DNA from: Acetobacteraceae bacterium
Lineage (GTDB): Bacteria > Pseudomonadota > Alphaproteobacteria > Acetobacterales > Acetobacteraceae
Assembly: GCA_027482245.1 (NCBI GenBank)
Contig: JAIXWG010000066.1
Coordinates: 1-64,000, forward strand
DNA: 64,000 nt
Reading direction: 5' to 3'
How positions within the stretch are numbered: the stretch's first letter is position 1; each line of letters opens with the position of its first letter. Below, piece by piece: positions 1 through 7,723 of the stretch. The notes beneath the pieces are model-generated. The model saw nothing but the letters and a program-made list of their open reading frames with translations. It ran no database searches and was not told the DNA's origin. The position numbers and the translations under genes are program-made.

Positions 1-2
1 AG

Positions 3-917
3 CGGCTGGCGCGCCATGGGCTCCGCGACTTCTACGAAGGCGGGATTGCGGCCGACATCGCGGCGGATGTCGCGGCGATGGGGGGCGTGCTGTCGGCCGC
101 CGACCTCGCGGGCTGCCGGGGGCGGGCGCTGTGGGGGGTCTCGGTGACCGGGCGGGGGCGGACGCTGCATCTGTCGAATGGGCTGACGGCGACACCGACC
201 TTCCGCGCCGCCATGGAGCGGATGGAGGCGGCGGATTGGTCGGGCGCCGAGCCTTCCTCCGCCTGGCACCTGGCCTTCGCCAAGGCGATGCAGGGCGCCT
301 ATGCGGAGCGGCTGGCGGGGCTCGGCGATGCGGAGCCGAAGGGCGCGGATAGCTGCACCACGCATCTGACCGTCTGCGACGCGGATGGGATGATGGTGGC
401 GATGACGACGACGCTGCTGTCCTCCATGGGCAGCCGCGTCGTGCTGCCGGGGTCGGGCGTGCTGATGAACAACGGCGTCATGTGGTTCGACCCGCGGCCC
501 GGCACGCCCAACGCCATCGGCCCGAACAAGCGGCCGCTGACCAACATGTCGCCGGTGCTGGTCTCCGACGCGCAGGGCGTGCCGGAAATCGCGCTGGGGG
601 CGTCCGGCGGGCGGCGCATCCTGGCGGCGGTGTACCAGACGCTGGCGCTGGTCGCGGGCTTCGGCATGGACCCGGAAGCGGCGGCGCACTTCCCCCGCAT
701 CGACGTCAGCGGGCCAGAAGGCGCCACCGCCGATCGCCGCCTGCCGCAGGCGACGCTCGATGCCCTGGCGGCGATGGGGCCGCTGGAGGTGGTGGAGCAC
801 GCCGTGCTGCCCGTGAACTTCGCCTGTCCCAACCTGATCCGCATCGCCGCCGGCGGCACGCGCCAGGGCATCACCGACGTGATGTCGCCCTGGTCCGCGG
901 CGCTCGCCCAGGGCTGA
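3..917 (+). CDS. Gamma-glutamyltransferase-family protein, 3' part (5' end outside window)
   Basis: The reading frame is open from the first bases of the window, so about 304 C-terminal residues are visible and the N-terminus is missing. The early FYEGGIAADIA stretch and the DSCTTHLTV motif (nucleophilic Thr codon at 357-359) are the hallmarks of the self-cleaving Ntn-hydrolase gamma-glutamyltransferase family; the NAIGPNKRPL and GASGGRRI stretches follow as expected. Where classical GGT has NNQMDDF, binding the glutamyl amino group, this protein has NNGVMWFDP, so the substrate may not be a gamma-glutamyl compound. The family also contains HpxW, an oxamate amidohydrolase encoded beside AtzH-like and amidase genes in Klebsiella; such genes lie at 3690-5248 here. 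Family assignment is firm, substrate unknown. Confidence 0.88.
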   Translation, partial: RLARHGLRDFYEGGIAADIAADVAAMGGVLSAADLAGCRGRALWGVSVTGRGRTLHLSNGLTATPTFRAAMERMEAADWSGAEPSSAWHLAFAKAMQGAYAERLAGLGDAEPKGADSCTTHLTVCDADGMMVAMTTTLLSSMGSRVVLPGSGVLMNNGVMWFDPRPGTPNAIGPNKRPLTNMSPVLVSDAQGVPEIALGASGGRRILAAVYQTLALVAGFGMDPEAAAHFPRIDVSGPEGATADRRLPQATLDALAAMGPLEVVEHAVLPVNFACPNLIRIAAGGTRQGITDVMSPWSAALAQG

Positions 918-922
918 CCGGG

Positions 923-1585
923 ATGGAGGGCGCGCTGACCCTGGCGGAGGAGATCACCCTCCTCTCCCTGGATGACGAGACGGGGCGGCCGGTCGGGCGC
1001 GCGGGCATGGCGCCGGACCGCGCGCTGGCCGGCGCGCTGCTGATGCAGCTGGCGCTGGCCGGCCGGGTGGATACGGACCGGGACCGGCTGATCCTGGTGG
1101 ATGCCGCGCCGACGGGCGATGCGGTGCTGGATGCGGCACTCGCTCGGCTGGCGGCGCCCGGCGCCCCCACCGATGCCCGCGGCGCCATCCCGCTGCTGGC
1201 GCGGGATGCGGCGGAGGCGCGGGCCGTGATCCTGGACCGCCTGGTGGCGCGCGGCATCCTGCGGCGGCTGGACGAACGCTTGCTGTGGATCCTGCCCGAC
1301 CGGCGCTACCCCAAGGCGCCGGGGCGGGCGGAGGTGACGGAAGCCCGCGCCCGGCTCCGCGCCCTGCTGATGCAGGAGGAGATCCCCGATCCGCACGACG
1401 CCCTGCTGCTGGGCCTGGCCCGGGCCGCGGGGCTGCTGCCGCTGATCTTCTCCGCGGCGGAACTGGCGGGCGTGCAGCCCTGGCTGGCCGTGGTGACGCG
1501 GATCGAGAGCCTGAACCGATCGCTCGCCGTTGCGGTCGCGGATATCCGCGGCGTCGGTATCGGGACCACGCAGCGGGAGGTGTAG
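923..1585 (+). CDS. GPP34 (GOLPH3/Vps74-like) protein, copy 1
   Basis: A 220-residue soluble, all-helical-type protein. It opens with the EEITLLSLDDETGRPVG stretch typical of GPP34, followed by the GALLMQLALAGRV helix and a hairpin-like LRRLDERLLWILPDRRYP segment. In eukaryotes this fold binds phosphatidylinositol-4-phosphate and Golgi membranes; the bacterial role is not established. The start ATG lies 5 bases after the stop of the upstream GGT-family gene, so the two are probably co-transcribed. A second copy of the family starts at 2810. There is no signal peptide or membrane segment. Family call is by pattern recognition; cellular role unknown. Confidence 0.8.
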   Translation: MEGALTLAEEITLLSLDDETGRPVGRAGMAPDRALAGALLMQLALAGRVDTDRDRLILVDAAPTGDAVLDAALARLAAPGAPTDARGAIPLLARDAAEARAVILDRLVARGILRRLDERLLWILPDRRYPKAPGRAEVTEARARLRALLMQEEIPDPHDALLLGLARAAGLLPLIFSAAELAGVQPWLAVVTRIESLNRSLAVAVADIRGVGIGTTQREV

Positions 1586-1747
1586 GCCAGCCTACAGGCA
1601 GGTGGCGGCGCCGTCAGGTATACGCGGCGCCGCGGCACGGCGTTTGCCTATCCCGCGGGCAGGTCGGGGGATGCTCAACGGCCCCAGGGTTTGATGCCTG
1701 GAATTTGAGCAGATCCCCGCCCCGGTTTGACCCCTGGGAGCGCATCC

Positions 1748-2737
1748 ATGTTGCAACGTCGTCATCTGCTGGGCCTGACCGCCGGCGCCATCGGCACCCT
1801 TGCCGCCCCCGCCGCGCTGCGTGCCCAGGGCGCCTGGCCGACCCGCGGCACCATCCGCCTGGTCGCCCAGTTTCCCCCGGGCGGGCTGGTGGACACCGTC
1901 GCCCGCCTGATGGCGCCCGCCATGGCGCAGGCGCTGGGCCAGAACATCGTCGTCGAGAACCGGCCCGGCGCCGGCGGCATCATCGGCACCGACCTGGTCG
2001 CGAAGGCGCCGGCGGATGGCTACACGCTGCTGGTCAGCCATGCCTCCGTCCAGGTGTTCAGCACCGCGACACGGCCCAGCCTGCCCTTCGACCCGATCAA
2101 CGACTTCACCCACATCATGCAGCTGGTGGAGGCGCCGAACATCATCCTGGTCCGCGCCAATTCCCCGTTCCAGACCCTGGAACAGCTGGTGACGGCGGCG
2201 AAGACGCGGCCCGTCCGCTATGGCTCCTCCGGCATCGGCTCCGCGCCGCACCTGCTGGGCGCGATGCTGTCGGCGGAGGCCGGTGCCCCCAACCTCGACC
2301 ACATCCCCTATGCCGGCAGCGCGCCGGCGATGCAGGACGTGCTGGCGGGCAACATCGAATGCATGGTGGACCCCATCACCACCAACACGCAGCAGATGCG
2401 CGACGGGTCGCTGCGGGCGCTCGCCGTCTCCACGGCGCAGCGCCTGGCGATGTTCCCGAACGTGCCGACCTTTGCGGAACTCGGCTACCCCAAGCTGACC
2501 TCCGCCCAGTGGCTCGGCCTGTCCGGCCCCAAGGGCCTGCCGGCGCCGATCGTGGAGCGCCTGGCCGCCATCGTCCCGCCGATCCTGGCGCGGCCGGAAC
2601 TGGCGGCGCGCTTCGTCGAACTGCAGACCATGCCGCGCAACCCGCCGCCGCAGGGCGCCGACTTCATCGCGCTGATGCAGCGCGAGATCACCGAATGGAC
2701 CGCCGTCGCCCGGCAGTTCAACATCACCGTCAGCTGA
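1748..2737 (+). CDS. Bug/TctC-type tripartite tricarboxylate transporter substrate-binding protein
   Basis: A 329-residue periplasmic binding protein. The N-terminus (MLQRRHLLGL, then a hydrophobic stretch ending in ALRAQG) is a twin-arginine-like signal peptide. The mature part has the Bug signatures VAQFPPGGLVDTVARLMA, VVENRPGAGGIIGTD and ADGYTLL, and a conserved YGSSGIGSAPHLLG segment. Such proteins deliver carboxylates or similar small molecules to TctAB permeases, or act as orphan receptors; no tctA or tctB is nearby. I chose the ATG at 1748 because it follows a GGGAG ribosome-binding site and begins directly at the signal peptide. It sits between two GPP34 genes and is followed by a strong terminator. 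Ligand unknown. Confidence 0.92.
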   Translation: MLQRRHLLGLTAGAIGTLAAPAALRAQGAWPTRGTIRLVAQFPPGGLVDTVARLMAPAMAQALGQNIVVENRPGAGGIIGTDLVAKAPADGYTLLVSHASVQVFSTATRPSLPFDPINDFTHIMQLVEAPNIILVRANSPFQTLEQLVTAAKTRPVRYGSSGIGSAPHLLGAMLSAEAGAPNLDHIPYAGSAPAMQDVLAGNIECMVDPITTNTQQMRDGSLRALAVSTAQRLAMFPNVPTFAELGYPKLTSAQWLGLSGPKGLPAPIVERLAAIVPPILARPELAARFVELQTMPRNPPPQGADFIALMQREITEWTAVARQFNITVS

Positions 2738-2761
2738 TAACGAGCCTTCGGTGGTGAATCG

Positions 2762-2792
2762 GGGGCGGCCGCCTGACGGCCGCCCCTTTTTG
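2762..2792 (+). terminator. Rho-independent terminator after the Bug gene
   Basis: A perfect 10-bp stem (GGGGCGGCCG, loop CCTGA, then its complement) is followed by a run of five T. It lies 25 bases after the Bug stop codon and 18 bases before the next GPP34 start, so the downstream gene probably has its own promoter or depends on read-through. Confidence 0.85.
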
Positions 2793-2809
2793 TTGCACAC
2801 TCCGCCCCG

Positions 2810-3481
2810 ATGCCCGGGATGGATGCTATGCCGCTCACGATGCCGGAGGAGATCCTGCTCCTCCTCCTCGATGACCAGACGGGCAAGCCCGTGGGGCTGC
2901 CGGGCCCGGCGGGGGACCTGGCGGTGGTCGGCGCCATCCTGATGGAACTGGCGCTGGCCGGGCGCATCGACACGGACCTCGACAGCCTGACGGTGGTGGA
3001 CAGCGCGCCGTTGGGCGATGCGGTGCTGGATGGCGTGCTGGCGCGCCTCGCGGCGCCGGGGCCGGCGCGGACCAGCCGCGGCTGGATCCAGGACATCGCC
3101 AAGGGCGCGGCGCGGCTGCGCACGCAGGTGCTGGAACGCCTGGTGCAGCAGGGCGTGCTGCGGCGGGTGGAGGACCGCTTCCTCTGGGTCTTCCCCGAAC
3201 GCCGCTATCCCAAGGCGGAAGGCCGGGCGGAGGTCGAGGAGGTGCGCGCGCGGCTTCGTCACGTGCTGCTGGATGACAGCATCCCGGAACCCCGCGACGC
3301 GCTGCTGATCGGCGTGGCCCGCGCCACCGCGCTGGTGCCGCTGCTGCTCTCGGCCGAGGAGGCGGCGACGGCGGCGCCGCGGGTGGAGCGGATCGCGGCG
3401 CTGGAGGAATTGTCGCGGTCGCTGGGCGCCGCGACGCGCGACATCTACGCCGCCCTGATGCGCCAGGGCGCCATTCACTGA
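2810..3481 (+). CDS. GPP34 (GOLPH3/Vps74-like) protein, copy 2
   Basis: A 223-residue paralogue of the protein at 923-1585, alignable end to end: EEILLLLLDDQTGKPVG at the start, GAILMELALAGRIDTD, GDAVLDGVLARLAAPG, and the LRRVEDRFLWVFPERRYPK hairpin. Possible starts are ATGs at 2810, 2819 and 2828; the latter two would give a start closer to copy 1. It lies just downstream of a terminator and converges on the AtzH-like gene. No signal peptide. In eukaryotes the fold reads PI4P on Golgi membranes; the bacterial role is unknown, though membrane or lipid association is plausible from the family. Confidence 0.8.
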   Translation: MPGMDAMPLTMPEEILLLLLDDQTGKPVGLPGPAGDLAVVGAILMELALAGRIDTDLDSLTVVDSAPLGDAVLDGVLARLAAPGPARTSRGWIQDIAKGAARLRTQVLERLVQQGVLRRVEDRFLWVFPERRYPKAEGRAEVEEVRARLRHVLLDDSIPEPRDALLIGVARATALVPLLLSAEEAATAAPRVERIAALEELSRSLGAATRDIYAALMRQGAIH

Positions 3482-3517
3482 TACCACCGGCATTATTGAG
3501 TGACCTGCGGCCGGCGA

Positions 3518-3644
3518 AGCTGGCCGAGGCCGCGACGGGTGCCCATGTGCGTTGCTTCGCAACGCTCATGGGGTCCCGGAATGCGGCCCGCGGCCAATGC
3601 CGCGAAGCCAAGCCCGCGGAGCGGGCGCCGGCGATTGAGGCACG
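3518..3644 (+). repeat. Two-hairpin dispersed repeat, copy A (with inserted hairpin)
   Basis: A divergent copy of the element at 51111-51180, 56632-56731 and 61695-61762. It has the conserved GCGAAGCCAAG box at 3602-3612, a second hairpin with arms CCCGC (3613-3617) and GCGGG (3621-3625) around a GGA loop, and the trailing TGAGG at 3636-3640. The first-hairpin region (GAGGCCGCGA) is broken up by an extra long hairpin, CCCATG..CGTTGC-TTC-GCAACG..CATGGG, at 3542-3572. It lies between the convergent ends of a GPP34 gene and the AtzH-like gene. Confidence 0.6.
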
Positions 3645-3652
3645 AAAAGGGA

Positions 3653-3686
3653 ATACCAACGAGTCGCTGCAAGCGGCCGTTGGTAT
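3653..3686. repeat. Inverted repeat between convergent genes
   Basis: The arms ATACCAACG (3653-3661) and CGTTGGTAT (3678-3686) are perfect complements. An inner CGCT-GCA-AGCG stem extends the hairpin. It lies just before the stop of the minus-strand AtzH-like gene and may act as a transcription stop from either side, although no T-run follows. Confidence 0.5.
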
Positions 3687-3689
3687 GAC

Positions 3690-4085
3690 TCAGTAGGCGG
3701 GCGTCGCCTCCGTCACCGACACATGCGCGGAGACGACCTTCCAGCCGAGGTCGGGGAACCGTACCCAGGTCTGGCTCTGCCGGCCCGTGGTGCTCCGGCC
3801 GCGCATGTCGAACTCCAGGTTCACCGTCGCCATGTCGCGGCCGAGCGTGGTGATCACGAGCCGCCGTCGCGCCAGCTTGATGCCGGGGCCGGGCGGCCGG
3901 CGCACGCGATGGGCGTGGATCTCGTCGAAGCCGTAGCCATTCTCATGGATCGCGTAGCGGATGGTGTGCGGGCTGTTCCAGAAGGTGGCGTCCAGCACAT
4001 CGACATCCTTGTCGATCAGCGCCTGCTCGTAGCGTTCGAACAGCGCGCGGATCTCCTCCACCACCTCGGGGATGTTCACTTCCAT
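3690..4085 (-). CDS. AtzH-like (HpxZ-type, NTF2-fold) protein
   Basis: A 131-residue protein of the SnoaL/NTF2 fold, recognised by its EEIRALFERYEQALIDKDVD start, the FWNSPHTIRYAIHENGYGFDEI segment and the closing SQTWVRFPDLGWKVVSAHVS strand. The family (AtzH in cyanuric-acid degradation, HpxZ in oxalurate/hydantoin catabolism) is regularly encoded beside AtzE/HpxY amidases, and here the amidase gene is directly upstream: its TGA and this ATG share one base (TGATG), which implies translational coupling. Probably an accessory or hydrolytic partner in ureide or amide breakdown; the exact role is inference. Confidence 0.8.
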   Translation of the reverse strand: MEVNIPEVVEEIRALFERYEQALIDKDVDVLDATFWNSPHTIRYAIHENGYGFDEIHAHRVRRPPGPGIKLARRRLVITTLGRDMATVNLEFDMRGRSTTGRQSQTWVRFPDLGWKVVSAHVSVTEATPAY

Positions 4086-5248
4086 CACGCGCGCTCCATT
4101 GCCAGTGCCATGCGCACCAGCATGGCATCCGCGCCGCGCGCGGCAAGCAGGCTGAGGCCTATGGGGCGACCATCGACCGTGGCGCCGGGAATGCTGACCT
4201 GCGGATGGCCCGCGAGGCCGCCATGGGCGCAGAGCACGTTGATGGCGGCGCGCACCGAATCCAATGCCGGCAGCGGCAGGCCGGCACGGGGCGCGGCGAA
4301 GGGCGTCGTCGGCATGGCCAGGATCGTGCCCGGCGGCAGCAGGTGCCGCAGGCGCCCGCGCGCCTCCCGCCGCACCAGCGCGGCCCAGCCGCGATCGGCC
4401 TCCGGCGTCATCGCCGCCATCACCAGGCCGCGCGCGACCCCGAAGGCGAAGCGCGGATTGTCGCGCTCCACCCAGGGGCGGAAGGTCTCCCAGGCCTCGA
4501 TGGGTTGCAGGGTGCGCTGGGCGCGGGACCAGGCGGAGAGGCCCTGCGGCGCCATCACCTCCTCCCGCCAATCCGGCACCAGGCGCTTCAGCCGGTCGAG
4601 CATCGGGGCCAGGGCGTCCGCGGCCTCGGGATCGGCGAAGCCGAAGGCGTCCGTCGCGATGACCAGCCGCGTCGGCATCGCATCCCCGATCGCCTCCTGC
4701 AGCAGCACCGCCGAGACGCGCGCGAAGGTCGCGGCATCGCGCGCGAACCAGCCGGTCGTGTCGGATGACGGCGCCTGCGGCATCATGCCCGTCAGGTCGA
4801 GCCGCCCATGCGTCGGGCGGATGCCATGGAGGCCGCAGAAGCTGGCCGGCACGCGCACCGAACCGCCTGTATCCGTGCCGAGCGCCGTGTCGCAGAGCCC
4901 CTGCGCGACCGCGCTGGCGGAGCCAGAGGAGGAGCCGCCCGGCACATGGCCCGGTGCCGCGGGGTTCAGCGGCGTGCCCTCGAAGGCATTCTCGCCGAGG
5001 ATGCCGAGCGAGACCTCGTCCGTGATCGTCTTGCCCATCAGCGTCGCGCCGGCATCGAGCAGCGCCTGCACCGCCCAGGCATGGCGCGTCGGCACCGGGT
5101 TCTGCCGCGCCCAGTCGGGATTGCCGCCGCCGGTCGGGTGGCCGGCAACGTCGAACAGATCCTTGGCCGCGAAGCTGAGGCCGGACAGCGGGCCGCCGGG
5201 GCGGCCCTCGATATAGACGGCGGTGCCGGGAACGAAGGGGGAGGTCAT
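4085..5248 (-). CDS. Amidase-signature family amidase
   Basis: A 387-residue cytoplasmic amidase. The Ser-cisSer-Lys triad is visible: Lys in GLSFAAKDLFDV (about residue 29), the glycine/serine loop PGGSSSGSAS, and the nucleophile in GTDTGGSVRVPA. At 387 residues it is shorter than typical GatA-like amidases (about 460-490) and resembles the compact AMI1/AtzE-like group. It is the first gene of a pair with the AtzH-like gene (one-base overlap) and lies downstream of the binding-protein/TRIC fusion on the same strand. Substrate unknown; the AtzH partner points to a urea- or oxalurate-type amide. Confidence 0.88.
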   Translation of the reverse strand: MTSPFVPGTAVYIEGRPGGPLSGLSFAAKDLFDVAGHPTGGGNPDWARQNPVPTRHAWAVQALLDAGATLMGKTITDEVSLGILGENAFEGTPLNPAAPGHVPGGSSSGSASAVAQGLCDTALGTDTGGSVRVPASFCGLHGIRPTHGRLDLTGMMPQAPSSDTTGWFARDAATFARVSAVLLQEAIGDAMPTRLVIATDAFGFADPEAADALAPMLDRLKRLVPDWREEVMAPQGLSAWSRAQRTLQPIEAWETFRPWVERDNPRFAFGVARGLVMAAMTPEADRGWAALVRREARGRLRHLLPPGTILAMPTTPFAAPRAGLPLPALDSVRAAINVLCAHGGLAGHPQVSIPGATVDGRPIGLSLLAARGADAMLVRMALAMERA

Positions 5249-5260
5249 GCGGGCTCCTGT

Positions 5261-6775
5261 TCAGCCAAGGCGGGGCGGGGCCCAGCGGAAGACAAGGGCG
5301 GCCATGCGCGTCACGACGCAGCCGATGACCACGACGATGACCGCCGGCAGCACCTCGTCGATCTCGATGCCCGGGCCGCGGGCCAGCAGGTAGCCGGTCA
5401 GCGCCAGGCTCCAGATCGCCGCGACCTCGCCGTAGAAGCCGGTGGTGAGGTTGGGTATGCTGCCGCCGCCGCGCAGCACGTCGCGCAGGATGCCGCCGCC
5501 CGCGCCGGTCAGCGTGCCGAGCAGCGGGCCCCAGAGCCAGGCCGGATCGGCGCCCATGCCGAAGGCGACGGTGACGCCGAAGACGGTGAAGGCGCCAAGG
5601 CCGAGGGCATCGGCGAAGTCGAACAGCCAGCGATCCGCGTCGCGCTTGCGCGCCAGGCCAGCGATCCGCGCCGCCCCCTGCACGAGTATCGTCCAGCGCC
5701 GCAGCAGGGGGGCGGCGCGGATCGCCACCCAGACCACGGCAACGGTGGCGAGCACCAGCTGCAGGAACAGGGGATCGCGCAGGATCCCGATGGGATGGCG
5801 GCCCACCAGCAGGTCCCGCAGCACCCCGCCGGCCAGCGCCGTGACGCAGGCGAGCACGATGGTGCCGAACAGCGACCAGCCGCTCTGCCGCGCCGCCAGC
5901 GTCCCTGCCAGCGCGGCCGCGACCGTGCCGATGACCAGCAGCGCCAGGTACCAGCTGCCCTCGATGGAGAGCGACAGCAGGATCGGGAAGCGGAAGCGCG
6001 CCGCGACGCGGTCAAGCGTGCCGTCCTGCGTCAGCTGCCGGATTGCCCCGTCGATGCGCGCCATCAGCTCCGGCGTCGCGACCTCCCGGCTGAAGGCGAG
6101 GTGCAGCGGGATGACGATGCGCATCCGCGCTTCCTCGACCGAGCTCGCGACGCCGAGGCGCGTCAGCGCCAGCGCTCCGGAGAGGCGTTCGGTGATGAAG
6201 CCGTCGATCTCGCCCGCCAGCAGGCGTCGGATATTCGCCTCGTCGCTGCCGGCTGCGCGGATCCGGCCAGGCGCGGGCGGCGCGGCGATGATCGTGTCCA
6301 GCGCGGCGTCGAAGTAGGAGAAGCCCTCCCGCACGCCGAGGCGGAACTGCTGGTCGTCCGCCATGAAGGCGGCGAGGCCACCGGCATCGGCGAAGAGGAG
6401 GGGGGCAGCCTCCCCGCGTCGCACCACCAGCACATTGATGTCGTGCCGGTAGGGCAGGGATAGGGCGTAGCGCTGCGCGCGCTCCGCCGTGCGGGCGATG
6501 CCGGTGGCGACATCCATCCGCCCGGCGGCGACCGCCTCCATCAGGGCGGGGTAGGGCGTGGCGGTGAATCTCACCTCCTCCCCCACCGCCCGGGCGATGG
6601 CGCGCACCATCTCGACGTCGAGGCCCGTCAGCTCCCCTTGGCGGAGGAACTGCTGCGGCTCCCCGGCATACCAGCCCGCCTGCAGCGCGCGGTCCTGCGC
6701 CTGGGCCGCCAGCGGCACCCAGGCGAACAGGGCCAGCAGCAGGGCCAGCAGCAGGCGACGGTCAGCCGCCGCCAT
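5261..6775 (-). CDS. Fusion: family-3 solute-binding domain + TRIC/UPF0126 membrane domain
   Basis: A 504-residue protein with two parts. Residues 1-27 are a signal peptide; residues about 28-264 form a periplasmic amino-acid-type binding domain (SBP_bac_3), seen in the LTGLDVEMVRAIARAVGEEV and GRMDVATGIARTAERA segments. Residues about 272-504 hold seven hydrophobic helices with the duplicated TRIC/UPF0126 motif, GGVLRD (about 316-321) and GGILRD (about 427-432). UPF0126 proteins such as YicG are small stand-alone cation or glycine channels, so a tethered ligand-binding domain suggests ligand-fed or ligand-gated transport; this is inference. I used the ATG at 6775, which overlaps the end of the deacetylase gene by 14 bases, because it starts at the signal peptide. 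There is no frameshift at the junction. Confidence 0.85.
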   Translation of the reverse strand: MAAADRRLLLALLLALFAWVPLAAQAQDRALQAGWYAGEPQQFLRQGELTGLDVEMVRAIARAVGEEVRFTATPYPALMEAVAAGRMDVATGIARTAERAQRYALSLPYRHDINVLVVRRGEAAPLLFADAGGLAAFMADDQQFRLGVREGFSYFDAALDTIIAAPPAPGRIRAAGSDEANIRRLLAGEIDGFITERLSGALALTRLGVASSVEEARMRIVIPLHLAFSREVATPELMARIDGAIRQLTQDGTLDRVAARFRFPILLSLSIEGSWYLALLVIGTVAAALAGTLAARQSGWSLFGTIVLACVTALAGGVLRDLLVGRHPIGILRDPLFLQLVLATVAVVWVAIRAAPLLRRWTILVQGAARIAGLARKRDADRWLFDFADALGLGAFTVFGVTVAFGMGADPAWLWGPLLGTLTGAGGGILRDVLRGGGSIPNLTTGFYGEVAAIWSLALTGYLLARGPGIEIDEVLPAVIVVVIGCVVTRMAALVFRWAPPRLG

Positions 6776-7658
6776 GGTCCTTGCACCATTGCGCGGCCTG
6801 CGCATGGGTCGCGAACCACACGCCCTCATGCTTCTTCATCCGGGTGATGAGCCGGTCGAGCAGCGGCAGGCGCGACCTGTGGCCGATGATGTGCGGGTGC
6901 ATGGTCAGCAGGAACATGCCGCCTTCGGCGTAGGCGCCGTCGAATTCCGCCGTGAAGATCTCCTCCACCGCGGAGGGCGGCGTGTAGGGGCGAAGGCCGC
7001 TGAAGCGGAGCATGTTGAAGTAGACCGCGTCGTCGCGGATCCATTCCGGCGGCAGTTCCACGATGCCGGTGGGCTCGCCCTGATCCAGCAGCTCATAGGC
7101 ATCGTCATCGGCCATGAGCGAGCTGTCGTAGAGCAGCCCCATCTCCTTGATGATCGACAGCGTGTCGATGGAGAAGTCCCAGGACGCCGTGCGGATGCCG
7201 ACGGGGCGCTGGCCCGACAGCTTCTCCAGCATGTCGGCCGATCGCAGCGTCAGGTCGCGCTCCACGCCCTGCGGCAGCTTGGTGTTGGCCTCGTGGATCC
7301 AGGAATGGATGCCGATCTCGTGGCCTTCGTCGGCGACGGCGCGGATCTCCTCGGGGTGCAGCATGGCGCTGACGGCGGGGTAGAAGAAGGTCGCGGGGAT
7401 GCCGTGCTTCGCCATCAGGGCGCGGATGCGCGGGATGCCCTGTCGGCTGCCGTACTGCCCCTGGCTGATGCGCATGGGGCTGTCATCGGAGTCGCGCAGC
7501 GGCCCCGTCTCATGGTCCGCGTCGAAGGACAGCGTCACGCAACACCGCGCGCCGCCGGGCCAGGAGGCCGGGCGCAGGCTGCGGCCGGCGCGGGCGCGGC
7601 CGACGATCTTGCGCCACTCGGGCTCGGTCAGTTCCCAGGGCGGTGTCGGTTCGGGCAT
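6762..7658 (-). CDS. Polysaccharide deacetylase (NodB-fold) family protein
   Basis: A 298-residue enzyme without a signal peptide. NodB-type metal-site motifs are present: TLSFDADHETG near the start, HSWIHEAN (His-x3-His), and the late MHPHIIGHRSRLP segment. This cytoplasmic subgroup, which includes PuuE-type allantoinases, often acts on ring amides or small N-acyl compounds rather than on wall polymers, and the neighbours here are amidases, an FAH hydrolase and an M20 peptidase. The ATG at 7658 is preferred because the upstream in-frame stretch is low-complexity and lies opposite the divergent amidase gene (start 7724). Substrate not determinable from sequence. Confidence 0.85.
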   Translation of the reverse strand: MPEPTPPWELTEPEWRKIVGRARAGRSLRPASWPGGARCCVTLSFDADHETGPLRDSDDSPMRISQGQYGSRQGIPRIRALMAKHGIPATFFYPAVSAMLHPEEIRAVADEGHEIGIHSWIHEANTKLPQGVERDLTLRSADMLEKLSGQRPVGIRTASWDFSIDTLSIIKEMGLLYDSSLMADDDAYELLDQGEPTGIVELPPEWIRDDAVYFNMLRFSGLRPYTPPSAVEEIFTAEFDGAYAEGGMFLLTMHPHIIGHRSRLPLLDRLITRMKKHEGVWFATHAQAAQWCKDHGGG

Positions 7659-7723
7659 CGGGGTTTCCTCGGAGGCTATGGGGCGCCATGCTGCCCGGCA
7701 CCGAGCCCCCCTGGAAGCCCCGC

